Positions 8,392 to 17,914 are shown, counted from the first letter of the stretch. The stretch: 64,000 nt of DNA from an uncultured Pseudomonadales bacterium (GCA_958295875.1 OY282379.1:1984001-2048000); one strand, 5' to 3'. Program-made: numbers and translations. The notes: generated by a model not told the origin, from the sequence alone.

Positions 8392-9584
8392 TGGCGGTTC
8401 CCTCCGATTTCGCCGGAAGACCACAATTCGCCAAGACGGTACTTGTCCAGCCAGTGTTTCAGATCTGGGGTGCTGAGGCGCCTAAGTTGCGTCTGGCCCT
8501 TCTCCTTTTCGCAAACCACCACGCACTCCGGATGGTCCGTCAAAGCATCGACCAGAACCTCTGAATGCGTCGTGACGACAAGCTGGCAGCGTTCAGACGT
8601 TTCCAACAGGAGTTCGACCAAGCCAGGGAGAATGTCGGGATGAAGGCCAATCTCTGGCTCTTCGATGCATACCAACGGGGGCGGGTCCGGATCGCAGAGG
8701 ATGGCCAGCAGCGACAGGTAGCGAATCGTGCCGTCGGAGAGCCGGGTCGCCGGTACTGTCACGCGCCCGCCCTGCTCTTGGACGAAAACCTGAACCGTGT
8801 TGAATTCGATGTTCACATGGAAATCGGAGACGTCTTGATAGAGGCCGCGCAATGCTTCGACCAACCGCTCACGGACCTTGTAGTCTCTGGATAGGCGATT
8901 CAGAACCAAACCCAGATTGGCATTGTCTTCGTTGAGATTGGCGTTCGGCAGGTCCGTCTTCTGGAGCGAGCGGACGACGTTGTTGCGGCCAAGAGTCCAC
9001 TCTCGATAGAGCTTGATGCGTTCTAGCTCTTTTGCTAGGCAGGTGAGTTCCGGGTAGCGCTCCGAATCTTTCACTTGGGCCAGAACGGATTTGGAGATGT
9101 CTAGCGGATACTTGACCTGCTTGAATGCCCCCCAGAGCCTGCCCGCTATCGATTCGTTGTCCGCGGCCCGAAGGAGCGCATGGCGGGCGGTTCCACTCAT
9201 CTCGAAATAGGGCGTTCGCTTACCATATTGATCCGGAGCCACCGGTTCCGCCCGCTCGTCGATCACGCCGAAGCTCTGATAACGTTCGGCAAACTCCATG
9301 CCGTAGCGCAGCGCCTCCTGGCCGGCGGGATGTACGACGGCCTCCAAGCGGGCGGAGTCTGCCTTCGGATCGCCTTGCCAAATCCAGTCCGCGACGCCGC
9401 GCCCCGTGCGGATCGGGGTCGCCAAGTCTGTTGGCGCCGCCTGAAGCAGGCCAATCGCCTCAATGAAGTTCGATTTGCCAGACCCGTTGGCGCCGATCAA
9501 TACGTTGAGCGGCCGGAGCGCAAACTCTTCCGCCTGCGGCCCGAAGGAAAGCAGGTTTTTCAGTCGGATGCGCTCAAGCAACAT
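8388..9584 (-). CDS. AAA_21/RloA-like SMC-type ATPase
   Basis: 398 residues. Walker A GANGSGKS (residues 31-38) follows an RIRLKNLLSFG start typical of RecF/OLD-like ATPases; an ABC-signature-like LSDGTIRYLSLLAIL, a Walker B ending in CIEEPEIGLHP and TTHSEVLVDAL follow. The middle region is helical and may form a short coiled coil. Start ATG 9584 has AGGA 8 bases upstream. Together with the overlapping DUF4276 gene it forms a two-gene ATPase/TOPRIM cassette of the kind found in OLD, PARIS and related phage-defence systems; the trigger is unknown. Confidence 0.85.
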   Translation of the reverse strand: MLLERIRLKNLLSFGPQAEEFALRPLNVLIGANGSGKSNFIEAIGLLQAAPTDLATPIRTGRGVADWIWQGDPKADSARLEAVVHPAGQEALRYGMEFAERYQSFGVIDERAEPVAPDQYGKRTPYFEMSGTARHALLRAADNESIAGRLWGAFKQVKYPLDISKSVLAQVKDSERYPELTCLAKELERIKLYREWTLGRNNVVRSLQKTDLPNANLNEDNANLGLVLNRLSRDYKVRERLVEALRGLYQDVSDFHVNIEFNTVQVFVQEQGGRVTVPATRLSDGTIRYLSLLAILCDPDPPPLVCIEEPEIGLHPDILPGLVELLLETSERCQLVVTTHSEVLVDALTDHPECVVVCEKEKGQTQLRRLSTPDLKHWLDKYRLGELWSSGEIGGNRH

Positions 9585-9620
9585 GTCTCGTTCCTGCGCT
9601 CTACTGCTCCACACTCCTCC

Positions 9621-10298
9621 TCACTGCACCCACCCCCCAGAAAACGGTATGGCCTGCCCCACGAAGAAGTTGCTTTCTTCGCTGGCGAGGAACAGTGCGA
9701 ACAGGGCGTCTTCGCGGGCGGTGCCTAAGCGGCCGGCGGGCACTTGGCGTTTCAGGGAGGCTTGGAAGGCGGGGCGCTCCCGCAGGGCTGGTGGGAAGTA
9801 GTCTTCGTTTTCCACATAGTTCTGGGCGATCAGGTTGATCTGCACGTTGCGCGGCGCCACTTCCACGCCCACGGCCTGCACATAGCCGAGTTGCGCGGCC
9901 CGCGCCGCGCTGTAGGCGGCGAGGGTGCGCATCCCTTTAAGGGCCGACGCGCTGCCGTACACCACGATCTTGCCGCGTTCGCGTTCCAGCATCTGTGGCA
10001 GCGCGGCCCGCGTGAGCCGGTGGAGGGGGTGTACCATCATCTCGAATGCCTTGCCCCAGTCCGCATCGCCCAGTTGGGTTGTTTCGGTGCCGGCGAAAGT
10101 AGGCGAGGCGAGGTTGGCCACCAGCACGTCGATCTGGCTAGCTTCTGCCACCGCCGCCTCGCAAGCGCCGGGGGCCGTGAGGTCCCGGGCATCGGCGATC
10201 ACTTCCGCGCCTTCTTCGGCAAACACTTCCGCAGTGATTGGCCCCATGAAGTCCTGCGCCTGTGTGATGAGCACTCGTTTGCCGGCCAATCGCTTCAT
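9621..10298 (-). CDS. Divergent short-chain dehydrogenase/reductase
   Basis: 225 residues with SDR architecture, but two hallmark motifs are altered. The nucleotide loop reads ITQAQDFMG (residues 11-19) where TGxxxGxG is expected. The catalytic YxxxK reads YSAAR (Tyr129, Arg133). Ser116 of the triad is present. The halohydrin-dehalogenase branch of SDRs also has YxxxR and a changed cofactor loop, so that branch is a possible relative. Cytoplasmic; substrate unknown. It lies between the defence island and the DegP/Q gene, with 150 bases separating it from the latter. Confidence 0.75.
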   Translation of the reverse strand: MKRLAGKRVLITQAQDFMGPITAEVFAEEGAEVIADARDLTAPGACEAAVAEASQIDVLVANLASPTFAGTETTQLGDADWGKAFEMMVHPLHRLTRAALPQMLERERGKIVVYGSASALKGMRTLAAYSAARAAQLGYVQAVGVEVAPRNVQINLIAQNYVENEDYFPPALRERPAFQASLKRQVPAGRLGTAREDALFALFLASEESNFFVGQAIPFSGGWVQ

Positions 10299-10449
10299 GG
10301 CGTGTCTCCTCCTGCTGGTCTGCTGAGTTGTGCTGCGCTTCCCATTCCCGCGTCAGGTGTGAGCGTGATGCCGAGCTGCGGCCGACCCTCGTGCGCAGCC
10401 CTAGGCACCGTCCGCAACGTTCACCCGCGCGCCCAACCAACGCCAATCG

Positions 10450-11796
10450 CTACGGAATGGCGATGAAGATGCGCCGTTCGCCACGCTGCACCCATAGGGC
10501 AAGGGTGCGCGGCAGCTCCTCCACCAAGTCCAAAAGCTCCTGCACGTTGGCGACGCGCCGCCGGTTCACGCCCAAGATGATGTCGCCGGGGCGCAAGCCC
10601 TCGCGGGCTGCGCGGCTGCCGGCGTCAACTCGCGCCACTTCCACTCCGCGCACTTCGCCGAAGAGCGGATGATCCGGCGAGATGTCCCGCAATGCGACGC
10701 CTTCGAGGCGTTCGCTGGTCGCCCCGCCATCCGCCAACGTCACGCCACGCTCGCCGATGACGACCTTGCGCTTCAACCGTTCGCCGTCGCGGATGAGTTC
10801 GATTTCCACCTCTTCGCCGACGCGGCCCAAGCCCACGCGGTTGCGGAGATCGTTCGCGCCCTCGATGGCCTCGCCGTCAACGCTCACGATCACGTCGTAG
10901 GGGCGGATGTCTGCCTTTTCGGCGTGCGAGCCTTCCATCACCTCAGAAACCAATGCGCCCTGGGCTTGGTCTAGATCGAGGCCTTCCGCCAAGTCTGGCG
11001 TGAGGTCGCGGATGATGACGCCAAGCTGCCCGCGCCGCACTTCGCCATGTTCGAGCAGTTGTGCCACCACGGCCGTGACCATGCGCGTTGGCACCGCGAA
11101 GCCGATGCCGACGCTGCCGCCGGATGAAGAAATGATGGCCGTGTTGATGCCAACGAGGCGCCCGTCGAGATCGATGAGGGCGCCGCCGGAGTTGCCGCGG
11201 TTGATGGAAGCGTCTGTCTGGATGAAGTCTTGGTAGCTGTCTTGGTAACCGGCATCGAAGTTGAAGCCGGTGCGGCCCAGGGCGCTCACAATGCCGAGCG
11301 TCACCGTGTGTCGGAGGCCAAACGGGTTGCCGATGGCGACCACGAAGTCTCCCACCTCCAACATTTCGGAGTCGCTGGGGCGCAATTCGGTGAGATCGTC
11401 CGCATCGATGCGCAGGAGCGCCACGTCGGTGCCGGCGTCGCTGCCCACGAGGGTCGCCTCGAAGTCTCGCCGGTCGAGCAGGGTGACGACGATGGTTTCC
11501 GCGTCCTTCACCACATGGTGGTTGGTCACCACCAAGCCTTCCTCGGCATCGACGATGACGCCGGAACCAACGCTTTGCACCGGCACGCTGCGCTGTTGCG
11601 GCGCGTTGAAGAAGCGGCGAAAGAAGGGGTCTTCAAGCAACGGATTGCGCTGCACGCGCCGCCCGCGCACGGAAATGTTCACCACGGCCGGCGTCGCTTC
11701 CTTCAACACCGGCGCCGCGGAGAACTTGTCCGCATGGGCGCCGGCGGCGATTGCGGCCAGCGAGAACAGCGCAACGGCGCGCAACAGACGGAACAT
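10450..11796 (-). CDS. degQ: Periplasmic serine endoprotease DegP/DegQ (Do family)
   Basis: 448 residues. Signal peptide MFRLLRAVALFSLAAIAAGAHA. The trypsin-like domain has its triad at VVTNHHVV (His), AGTDVALLRI (Asp) and INRGNSGGAL (Ser), followed by two PDZ domains (one around DIRPYDVIVSVDG, the other around LRPGDIILGVNRRRV). It degrades or chaperones misfolded envelope proteins. Start ATG 11796 follows AAGGAGAAGGAA; a second ATG at 11814 is less likely because it would lengthen the signal peptide. The absence of the long LA loop favours DegQ over DegP. The upstream 200 bases contain CATAAT but no good -35. Confidence 0.92.
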   Translation of the reverse strand: MFRLLRAVALFSLAAIAAGAHADKFSAAPVLKEATPAVVNISVRGRRVQRNPLLEDPFFRRFFNAPQQRSVPVQSVGSGVIVDAEEGLVVTNHHVVKDAETIVVTLLDRRDFEATLVGSDAGTDVALLRIDADDLTELRPSDSEMLEVGDFVVAIGNPFGLRHTVTLGIVSALGRTGFNFDAGYQDSYQDFIQTDASINRGNSGGALIDLDGRLVGINTAIISSSGGSVGIGFAVPTRMVTAVVAQLLEHGEVRRGQLGVIIRDLTPDLAEGLDLDQAQGALVSEVMEGSHAEKADIRPYDVIVSVDGEAIEGANDLRNRVGLGRVGEEVEIELIRDGERLKRKVVIGERGVTLADGGATSERLEGVALRDISPDHPLFGEVRGVEVARVDAGSRAAREGLRPGDIILGVNRRRVANVQELLDLVEELPRTLALWVQRGERRIFIAIP

Positions 11797-12008
11797 GGCT
11801 TCCTTCTCCTTCATCGAAGTGCATGTGTCGAAGCGGCAATTATGCCCCTTCCGGGCTTGGCCTCCCGTGATCGGGCTCACCGGGACGACCGCGTTGGGGC
11901 TGCCTCGATGCCACCACCGCACGCGCTGCCGACGCGCCGCAGCGCGTGCGCAATCCCGGTGTCCACCGGCTCGCTGCCGAACGCCGGCATCCCGAGCCAC
12001 CGATGGGA

Positions 12009-12284
12009 TCAATGCTCATGCAGCAGCACCCGGTCATAGATGGCGGTGACATGGGCGAAGTTGATGATGAGCGAGTGCGAGATCGGCTGGTGTGGATCGC
12101 GCGTGTCATGCAGGTGGTACTTGAAGCGCTTCTGCGGCTCGCCCTGTAGAAAGGCATCGTAATCCTTCGACAACTCCCGCACGTCGGAGAGCATCTCCTT
12201 GCTCCATGTGGCGCGGAACGGCCCAAGCAGCGCGCCGCCCTGCAAGGCGACGGTGATCTCGTGGTTGGTGAGGCCCTCAGACAT
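12009..12284 (-). CDS. Conserved-looking hypothetical protein, 91 residues
   Basis: Not recognised. The start at ATG 12284 has GGGAG 8 bases upstream, which supports expression. The protein is soluble, without a signal peptide or membrane segment; it is rich in His and aromatic residues near its C-terminus (KYHLHDTRDPHQPISH). It stands alone between the degQ gene (212 bases away, same strand) and the divergent VOC gene. Confidence 0.55.
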   Translation of the reverse strand: MSEGLTNHEITVALQGGALLGPFRATWSKEMLSDVRELSKDYDAFLQGEPQKRFKYHLHDTRDPHQPISHSLIINFAHVTAIYDRVLLHEH

Positions 12285-12433
12285 GACGGTGCTCCCGCGT
12301 TGTGATGGCGCCTACCTTATTGACGCAAACGCCGCCTTTCCAGTTTCAATTCGGCCATTTGCGGCGTGACGCGAAGCCGCCGCCGCCGGGTAAACTGTGC
12401 CGCATCGCGTTGGCAGGGCAAGGAGAACGAGCG

Positions 12434-12820
12434 ATGGCGATAACCGGATTCGATCATATGGTGGTGCGCGTGGCAGATTTCGATGCCGGCGTGGCAACTT
12501 ACCGCGACGCCTTGGGGTTGGACTTGGACCGCACGGACGAGAACGCCGCCCTCGGCATCAAGCAGGCATTCTTCAACCTGCCGGATGGCGGCTTCATCGA
12601 GGTGGTGGCGCCCACCGATGCGAACGGCGCCGTGGGCAAGGCGCTGGAGGGGCGCGGCGAAGGCATGCACACCATGTCCCTTGCGGTGGACGACATGGCC
12701 GCCACCGTTGCGGAACTGAAGGAGACCGGCGCGCGGCTCATCGGCGAGGGCGGGCCACAGGTGTTCGTGCATCCGAAGTCCACCCACGGCATTCTGCTGC
12801 AGCTCACGGAGAAAGCCTGA
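12434..12820 (+). CDS. VOC-superfamily protein, methylmalonyl-CoA epimerase-like
   Basis: 128 residues with one betaalphabetabetabeta pair of VOC modules. The metal-binding set fits the family: His in FDHMVVRVAD, His in GEGMHTMSLAV, and Glu near FIEVVAP. The tail HPKSTHGILLQL is close to the HPKSTxGVLxEL tail of methylmalonyl-CoA epimerases, but the protein could also be another lactoylglutathione-lyase relative. ATG 12434 has AGGAGAA directly upstream. No propionate-pathway genes are adjacent. Confidence 0.75.
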   Translation: MAITGFDHMVVRVADFDAGVATYRDALGLDLDRTDENAALGIKQAFFNLPDGGFIEVVAPTDANGAVGKALEGRGEGMHTMSLAVDDMAATVAELKETGARLIGEGGPQVFVHPKSTHGILLQLTEKA

Positions 12821-13012
12821 CGCGGATTGCCTTGGCAGCGCTGGCGATGCGGCGTTGCCGAACTGGGTGCGTTAGCGCCGCTTTGGGCGAAACCAGCCGC
12901 GCACCTTAAGCGGCGAGGGTGATGGCGCCGCCGGCCAGAGAAGGCCGCTCCGCTGAGGTGCGCGGGTTCCTATCGATCCCAGTAGAAGCGGCCAAGCGTC
13001 AAGCGCGGAAGC

Positions 13013-13405
13013 TCAGTCTCCGTGCGCCGCCACCGCAGCCAACCAGCGCCGGGCGGCAGGCAAACACAAGAGCGCCAGCGCCGCCATTTGCATGGCGCGG
13101 CCGGCGAGGTCTGGCAACGGGGCACCGGTGATGGCATCGCCCAAGGCACCGGAGTTGCTCGCCCCCCAAAGCCACGCAACGAGCGCCGCGGCAATGGCCA
13201 AACGCACCCAACCAAAGCCGCGGAACGCAGCGTACGCCAGCGTCGCCCAGAGCATGACGAAGAACACCCGCGCGCCGTTGCTCACCACATGCTCCGGCCA
13301 GAGCATCCAGCCAATGGCCAGCACGAGCGCAGCGCAGAGCAGCAGCGCCGCGGCCGCCACCACCGCCGGTGGGCGCGCCGCCGGCATCCCGGCCTCGGCG
13401 CTCAT
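13013..13405 (-). CDS. Small integral membrane protein
   Basis: 130 residues with about four hydrophobic segments (starting VVAAAALLLCAALVLAIG, then FVMLWATLAYAAF, then LAIAAALVAWLW, then AMQMAALALLCL). The ATG overlaps the MOSC gene stop in ATGA, so it is the third gene of a tightly coupled set. The pattern resembles DUF2568/YrdB-like small membrane proteins, but I do not recognise it with certainty. Confidence 0.6.
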   Translation of the reverse strand: MSAEAGMPAARPPAVVAAAALLLCAALVLAIGWMLWPEHVVSNGARVFFVMLWATLAYAAFRGFGWVRLAIAAALVAWLWGASNSGALGDAITGAPLPDLAGRAMQMAALALLCLPAARRWLAAVAAHGD

Positions 13406-13863
13406 TCGGCTGTGCGGATCTCCGAGCCGAGCGCGAAGGCGCCGCCTTGCACCACGCGGGCGCGCAAACCGCCGCGCCACAGCATTGCCTTGACGACTGC
13501 GGCAGCGGAGATGCTCTCCGTCTGCAACCGGCGGCCCAGCGTGGCGCAGGGATCGCAGGGTTCGATGCCTTCGAGCAACGCCTCGCCGACGCTGAAGCGC
13601 TGGCCGATGAGCGGCCGCAACGCGACGCCGCGGGTGACGAGGTTGCGGCGCGTGTCCGCCGGTTCGATGGCCTGGCCAGTTTCGGCGTTGAACGCTTCCA
13701 CCTCTTCGGCTTCGATGAGCGTGACTTCCGCGGCCGGCACGCCGTTGGGGTGCGCCCAGTGATGGTCTCCCTTGATGCCGCGGCCGGCCACGAGTTCGCC
13801 CTGTTCCAAGGCCGCCGTCGGGCCGCCGCGCTCTGGCGCGATGTGGATGCTGACGATGCTCAT
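13402..13863 (-). CDS. MOSC-domain protein
   Basis: 153 residues. The sequence opens as a MOSC beta-barrel (VSIHIAPERGG..., GRGIKGDHHWA) and carries RRNLVTRGVAL and EPCDPC, both typical of MOSC proteins; the conserved Cys is thought to carry sulfur in molybdenum-cofactor sulfurases and YiiM-type enzymes. It overlaps DUF1330 upstream and the membrane protein downstream by four bases each. No molybdenum-cofactor genes are visible nearby. Confidence 0.85.
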   Translation of the reverse strand: MSIVSIHIAPERGGPTAALEQGELVAGRGIKGDHHWAHPNGVPAAEVTLIEAEEVEAFNAETGQAIEPADTRRNLVTRGVALRPLIGQRFSVGEALLEGIEPCDPCATLGRRLQTESISAAAVVKAMLWRGGLRARVVQGGAFALGSEIRTAE

Positions 13864-14252
13864 TCCACGGCCTCTACGGCCACCACAAAGTCCAGATCGA
13901 TCTTGCCTTCGCGCAGCGCGATGGCCTCTTTGTAGGCGGGTGAGTTCCAGAAGCCCTTGAAGTCTTGCATGGAGCGGAACCGTTCCACCACGAGAAAGCC
14001 ATCAAACGGCCACTCCCCTTCCATCACTTCGATGGCGTCCGCTTCGCCGCGCCCCAACAATTCGATGCCGGCCGCTTGGGCACCCGGCCCCGCGGCCTCC
14101 CCATAGGCTTCCAACCCTTCCGCGTCGATGACGCGGCCGGAGACGATCACATAGGCCGCCGGCTCGGCGTGGTCTTCCGCGTAGGCGACGCCCAAGCAGG
14201 CGCCGGCGCCAAGGCCGATGGCGAGGGTGACAAAGGGAATGGCGCGGTGCAT
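13860..14252 (-). CDS. Secreted DUF1330 protein
   Basis: 130 residues. The N-terminus HRAIPFVTLAIGLGAGACLGVAYA is a signal peptide or anchor. The rest matches the ferredoxin-like DUF1330 fold: AAYVIVSGRVIDAEGLEAYG near the start and PFDGFLVVERFRSMQDF followed by WNSPAYKEAI. Biochemical role unknown. AGGAG precedes ATG 14252. First gene of a three-gene overlapping operon. Most family members are cytoplasmic, so the signal sequence is a small oddity. Confidence 0.8.
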   Translation of the reverse strand: MHRAIPFVTLAIGLGAGACLGVAYAEDHAEPAAYVIVSGRVIDAEGLEAYGEAAGPGAQAAGIELLGRGEADAIEVMEGEWPFDGFLVVERFRSMQDFKGFWNSPAYKEAIALREGKIDLDFVVAVEAVE

Positions 14253-14426
14253 GGCGCTGCTCCTATCGCATGGTGGCGGTGAGGCTACGCCGGCGGCTTG
14301 GGAAAGGGAAGCGCGGCGCGGCTCTTGACCTCCGCGCATGGCCGCGGGGTGCCGGCGGCCACGCACGCGAAGCCCGTCGCCGGGCGACTTTTGATGTTCC
14401 GCGCAAGGCTAGCCGGAAGTGGCCTG

Positions 14427-14435
14427 TGCTAATAT
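14427..14435 (+). promoter_or_regulatory. Candidate extended -10 promoter of nuo operon
   Basis: TGC followed by TAATAT (14430-14435) forms an extended -10 element. The sequence 17 bases upstream (GGCTAG) is a poor -35, which is tolerated with an extended -10. It would give a leader of about 60 bases before nuoA. Confidence 0.45.
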
Positions 14436-14502
14436 CGCCGCCCGTTTGTGGGGTCACTCACGCCGTGCCCCAACCCACTGCTTGGAGTGCGCCGCGCCGC
14501 CC

Positions 14503-14943
14503 ATGACGGAAGGCCCAGACATCCTGCCGTTTCTGCTGTATGCGTTGGTGGTGGCGGCGCTCATCGCGGTCACGCTCACCGCGGCGTGGTTCATCGGCGC
14601 CAAGGCGCGCCACGGTGGCGCCCGCACCCTGCCATTCGAGTCTGGCGTGGTGTCGGTTGGCGATGCCGAGGAGATGCGCTTCTCCATCGAGTTCTATCTC
14701 ATCGCCATGTTCTTCGTCATCTTCGATTTGGAGACCATCTTCATCATCGCTTGGGCGGTGGCGTTCTTTGAGACCGGCTGGCGCGGCTACATCGGCGCCA
14801 GCATCTTCATCGCCATCCTGCTCATCGCGCTGGTTTACGAGTACCGCACGGGGGCGTTGGATTGGGGCGTGAAGGGGCGTTTTGCCCGCGCACCCGGCGC
14901 CCCGCGCTATGCCCAGGCAGACACCGAAGCGACGGGGGCGTAG
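14503..14943 (+). CDS. nuoA: NADH-quinone oxidoreductase subunit A
   Basis: 146 residues, three transmembrane helices. Diagnostic segments are [26 protein letters not shown] at residues about 44-70 (the conserved loop and acidic helix of NuoA) and FDLETIF. It is part of the membrane arm of complex I at the quinone site. First gene of the nuo cluster, five bases before nuoB. Confidence 0.95.
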   Translation: MTEGPDILPFLLYALVVAALIAVTLTAAWFIGAKARHGGARTLPFESGVVSVGDAEEMRFSIEFYLIAMFFVIFDLETIFIIAWAVAFFETGWRGYIGASIFIAILLIALVYEYRTGALDWGVKGRFARAPGAPRYAQADTEATGA

Positions 14944-14948
14944 CGGCG

Positions 14949-15632
14949 ATGCAGTGGCGGCTCATCAAGACGGAAGCGGACGCGCCCATGGCCGCGGTGG
15001 ACGCTGCCTACCAGGAAGATGCCGCCAAGGGCTTCCTCACCGCCAAGCTCGAAGACTTGGTGGCGTGGGGGCGCGCAAACTCCATCTGGCCGTTCAACTT
15101 CGGCCTCTCCTGTTGTTATGTGGAGATGGCCACCGCGCTCACCTCGCGCCACGATGCGGCGCGCTTCGGCGCCGAGGTCATCCGCGCCACGCCCCGCCAA
15201 GCGGACCTGATAGTGGTGTCCGGCACGGTGTTCCGCAAGATGGCGCCGGTGCTGCAACACCTCTACGAGCAGTTGTTGGAGCCGCGCTGGGTGATTTCGA
15301 TGGGATCTTGCGCCAACTCTGGCGGCATGTTCGACGTGTACAGCGTGGTGCAGGGCGCCGACAAGTTCCTGCCGGTGGACGTGTATGTGCCCGGCTGCCC
15401 GCCGCGGCCCGAGGCCTTCATGCAGGGGCTCACCTTGCTGCAGGAGTCCATCAAGAACACGCATCGCCCGCTCTCTTGGGTGATTGGCGAGGATGGCTCG
15501 GTGGCGAAGTACGCGCCCAGCCAGCGGGATGCGCGCACGCCGGAGCGGATGCGGGTGTCTCATCTCGACGAGCCAACCACCGTCGGCGACGCGCCCCTTT
15601 CGGATTCGCTGTTGAAGCGGCGCGACGCATGA
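14949..15632 (+). CDS. nuoB: NADH-quinone oxidoreductase subunit B
   Basis: 227 residues. It carries the N2 iron-sulfur cluster ligands: the tandem Cys pair in [10 protein letters not shown], the Cys of MGSCANSGG and the Cys of [10 protein letters not shown]2 passes electrons to quinone. Longer than many NuoB proteins because of a 40-residue polar C-terminal tail. The stop overlaps the nuoCD start (ATGA). Confidence 0.96.
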   Translation: MQWRLIKTEADAPMAAVDAAYQEDAAKGFLTAKLEDLVAWGRANSIWPFNFGLSCCYVEMATALTSRHDAARFGAEVIRATPRQADLIVVSGTVFRKMAPVLQHLYEQLLEPRWVISMGSCANSGGMFDVYSVVQGADKFLPVDVYVPGCPPRPEAFMQGLTLLQESIKNTHRPLSWVIGEDGSVAKYAPSQRDARTPERMRVSHLDEPTTVGDAPLSDSLLKRRDA

Positions 15633-17392
15633 GCGAGGCCGCAGTCGCCCCACCCGTCGTCGAGCCAGACATCGTCTCGGTGCTGCGGGGACGGTTCGGC
15701 GAGGGCTGTGTGCTGCAGCCCACCGCAGACGGCATTCCCACGCTGTGGGTGGAGAAGGAGCAGGCGCCGGCCGTGCTGCGCTGCCTGAAAGAGGAGGAGG
15801 GCTACGAGCTCCTGCTCGATCTTTCCGCCATCGACGAACGCACGCGAGCGTTCCGGCCGCACCAGCCAGCGGCGGACTTCACCGTGTTCTACCACCTGAT
15901 GTCGCTCCAGCACGACAGCGATGTGCGCATCAAGGCGGCGCTCAACGGGGAGCATCCCAGCGCGCCCTCGGTCACGTCCGTGTATCCCGTGGCGGACTGG
16001 TACGAGCGCGAGGCCTTCGACATGTTCGGCATCACGTTCGATGGGCACCCGAACCTGCGCCGCATCCTCACGCCGCCGAACTGGGAGGGCCATCCCCTGC
16101 GCAAGGAACACCCGGCGCGGGCGACGGAGATGGACCCGTTCACCATGACGCCGGAGTTTCAGCAGTCGCAGCAGGATGGCTTGCGCTTCGTGCCGGAAGA
16201 GTGGGGCATGAGCCGCTCCTCCAAGCACACAGACTTCATGTTCCTCAATTTGGGGCCGAACCACCCCAGCGTGCATGGCGTGTTCCGCATCGCCCTGCAG
16301 CTCGATGGCGAGGTGATCGTGCAAGCGGTGCCGGACATCGGCTACCACCACCGCGCCCAAGAGAAGATGGCGGAGCGGCAGAGCTGGCACACCTACATTC
16401 CGTATACAGACCGGGTGGACTATCTGGGCGGGGTGATGAACAACCTGCCCTATGTGATGAACGTGGAGCGCATGGCGGGCATTGAAGTGCCGCCGCGCGC
16501 GCAGTTCATCCGCATCATGCTCTCCGAGTGCTTCCGCATCGCCAGCCATTTGTTGTTCTACGGCACTTATGCCCAAGACGTGGGGCAGATGTCGCCCGTG
16601 TTCTACATGTTTGCAGACCGGGAGCGCCTCTTTTCCATCATCGAGGCCATCACCGGCGGGCGCATGCATCCAAGCTGGTTCCGCATCGGCGGCGTCTGCC
16701 AAGACTTGCCGGATGGTTGGGACAAGATGGTGCTGGACTTCGTGCGCTACATGCCGAAGCGCCTAGACCACTACGAGAAGATGGCGCTGAAGAACAAAAT
16801 CCTGCAGCGCCGCTCCATCGGCATCGGCGCCTACACCACCGCTGAAGGGCTGGACTGGGGCATCACCGGCCCGTCGCTGCGCGCCACCGGCCACGACTGG
16901 GACCTGCGCAAGAAGCGTCCCTACAGCGGCTACGACCAAGTGGAGTTCGAGGTGCCGACGGCCAACAACGGCGATGTCTTTGACCGCGCGGTGGTGCGCG
17001 CCGAGGAGATTCGCCAAAGCCTGCGCATCATCGAGCAATGCGCGCGCAACATGCCGTCCGGCCCATACAAATCAGACCATCGGCTCACCACGCCGCCGCG
17101 CAAAGAGCGCACGATGCAAGACATCGAAACGCTCATCCACCACTTCCTGAACGTGAGTTGGGGGCCGGTGATTGCGCCTTGCGAATCGGCCACCACCATC
17201 GAGGCCACCAAGGGCTGGAACTCGTATTACTCAATCTCCGATGGCGGCACGATGGCGTACCGCACGCGCATCCGCACGCCGTCTTTTCCGGCGCTGCAGA
17301 TGATCCCCCTCATCAGCAACGGCTTCATGGTGGCAGACCTCATCGCCATCATCGCCAGCATCGACTTTGTGATGGCGGATGTGGACCGATGA
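15629..17392 (+). CDS. nuoCD: NADH-quinone oxidoreductase fused subunit C/D
   Basis: 587 residues, one uninterrupted frame. Residues 1-190 are NuoC ([17 protein letters not shown] is the family signature; HPLRKEHP follows). Residues about 205-587 are NuoD, with [26 protein letters not shown] and the C-terminal [17 protein letters not shown]. The C-D fusion is the usual form in Gammaproteobacteria such as E. coli and supports the taxonomic reading. It overlaps nuoB and nuoE by four bases on each side. Confidence 0.97.
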   Translation: MSEAAVAPPVVEPDIVSVLRGRFGEGCVLQPTADGIPTLWVEKEQAPAVLRCLKEEEGYELLLDLSAIDERTRAFRPHQPAADFTVFYHLMSLQHDSDVRIKAALNGEHPSAPSVTSVYPVADWYEREAFDMFGITFDGHPNLRRILTPPNWEGHPLRKEHPARATEMDPFTMTPEFQQSQQDGLRFVPEEWGMSRSSKHTDFMFLNLGPNHPSVHGVFRIALQLDGEVIVQAVPDIGYHHRAQEKMAERQSWHTYIPYTDRVDYLGGVMNNLPYVMNVERMAGIEVPPRAQFIRIMLSECFRIASHLLFYGTYAQDVGQMSPVFYMFADRERLFSIIEAITGGRMHPSWFRIGGVCQDLPDGWDKMVLDFVRYMPKRLDHYEKMALKNKILQRRSIGIGAYTTAEGLDWGITGPSLRATGHDWDLRKKRPYSGYDQVEFEVPTANNGDVFDRAVVRAEEIRQSLRIIEQCARNMPSGPYKSDHRLTTPPRKERTMQDIETLIHHFLNVSWGPVIAPCESATTIEATKGWNSYYSISDGGTMAYRTRIRTPSFPALQMIPLISNGFMVADLIAIIASIDFVMADVDR

Positions 17393-17898
17393 GTGAACCC
17401 GCGCAAGACTTGGCTGGGGCAGACCTGATTCCCACCCTTTCCCCGGAGGAGACGGCCGCTATCGAGGAAGAGTGCGCGCACCTGCCAGACCGGGAGTCTG
17501 CCGCCATCGACGCCATGATGATCGTGCAACGCGAGCGCGGCTGGGTGTCGGATGCGAGCCTCGCCGCCATTGCCCGCCTGCTGGGCATGAGCGTGGCGGC
17601 GCTGGATTCCATCGCCACCTTCTACAACCTCATCTTCCGGCAGCCCGTGGGCCGCCATGTGGTGATGCTGTGCGACAGCGTGTCCTGCTATGTGATGGGC
17701 GCCGACACGCTGCGTAAGCAGGTAGAGGATCACTTGAACCTCAACATGGGAGAGACCAGCGCAGACGGCCGCTTCACGCTGTTGCCCATCGTTTGCTTGG
17801 GCGCGTGCGACCGGGCGCCGACGATGATGGTGGACGAAGATTTGATCGGCAACGTTTCCGCCGAACAGTTGGCCGAGACGTTCAAGGGCTACGAGTGA
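17389..17898 (+). CDS. nuoE: NADH-quinone oxidoreductase subunit E
   Basis: 169 residues, thioredoxin-like. Ligands for the binuclear cluster N1a are the two Cys in [13 protein letters not shown] and the two in [11 protein letters not shown]. It forms the NADH-dehydrogenase module with NuoF and NuoG. A 15-base intergenic gap precedes nuoF. Confidence 0.96.
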   Translation: MSEPAQDLAGADLIPTLSPEETAAIEEECAHLPDRESAAIDAMMIVQRERGWVSDASLAAIARLLGMSVAALDSIATFYNLIFRQPVGRHVVMLCDSVSCYVMGADTLRKQVEDHLNLNMGETSADGRFTLLPIVCLGACDRAPTMMVDEDLIGNVSAEQLAETFKGYE

Positions 17899-17914
17899 GG
17901 GTTGGCTACGAGTG

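Noticed and set aside
7780..9584. Calling the ATPase/DUF4276 pair PARIS
   Set aside because: PARIS partners are DUF4435 type; the DUF4276 partner and ATPase features do not justify that exact name.
15629..17392. nuoC and nuoD fusion considered as a sequencing error
   Set aside because: C-D fusion is the normal state in Gammaproteobacteria and the join contains a plausible linker.
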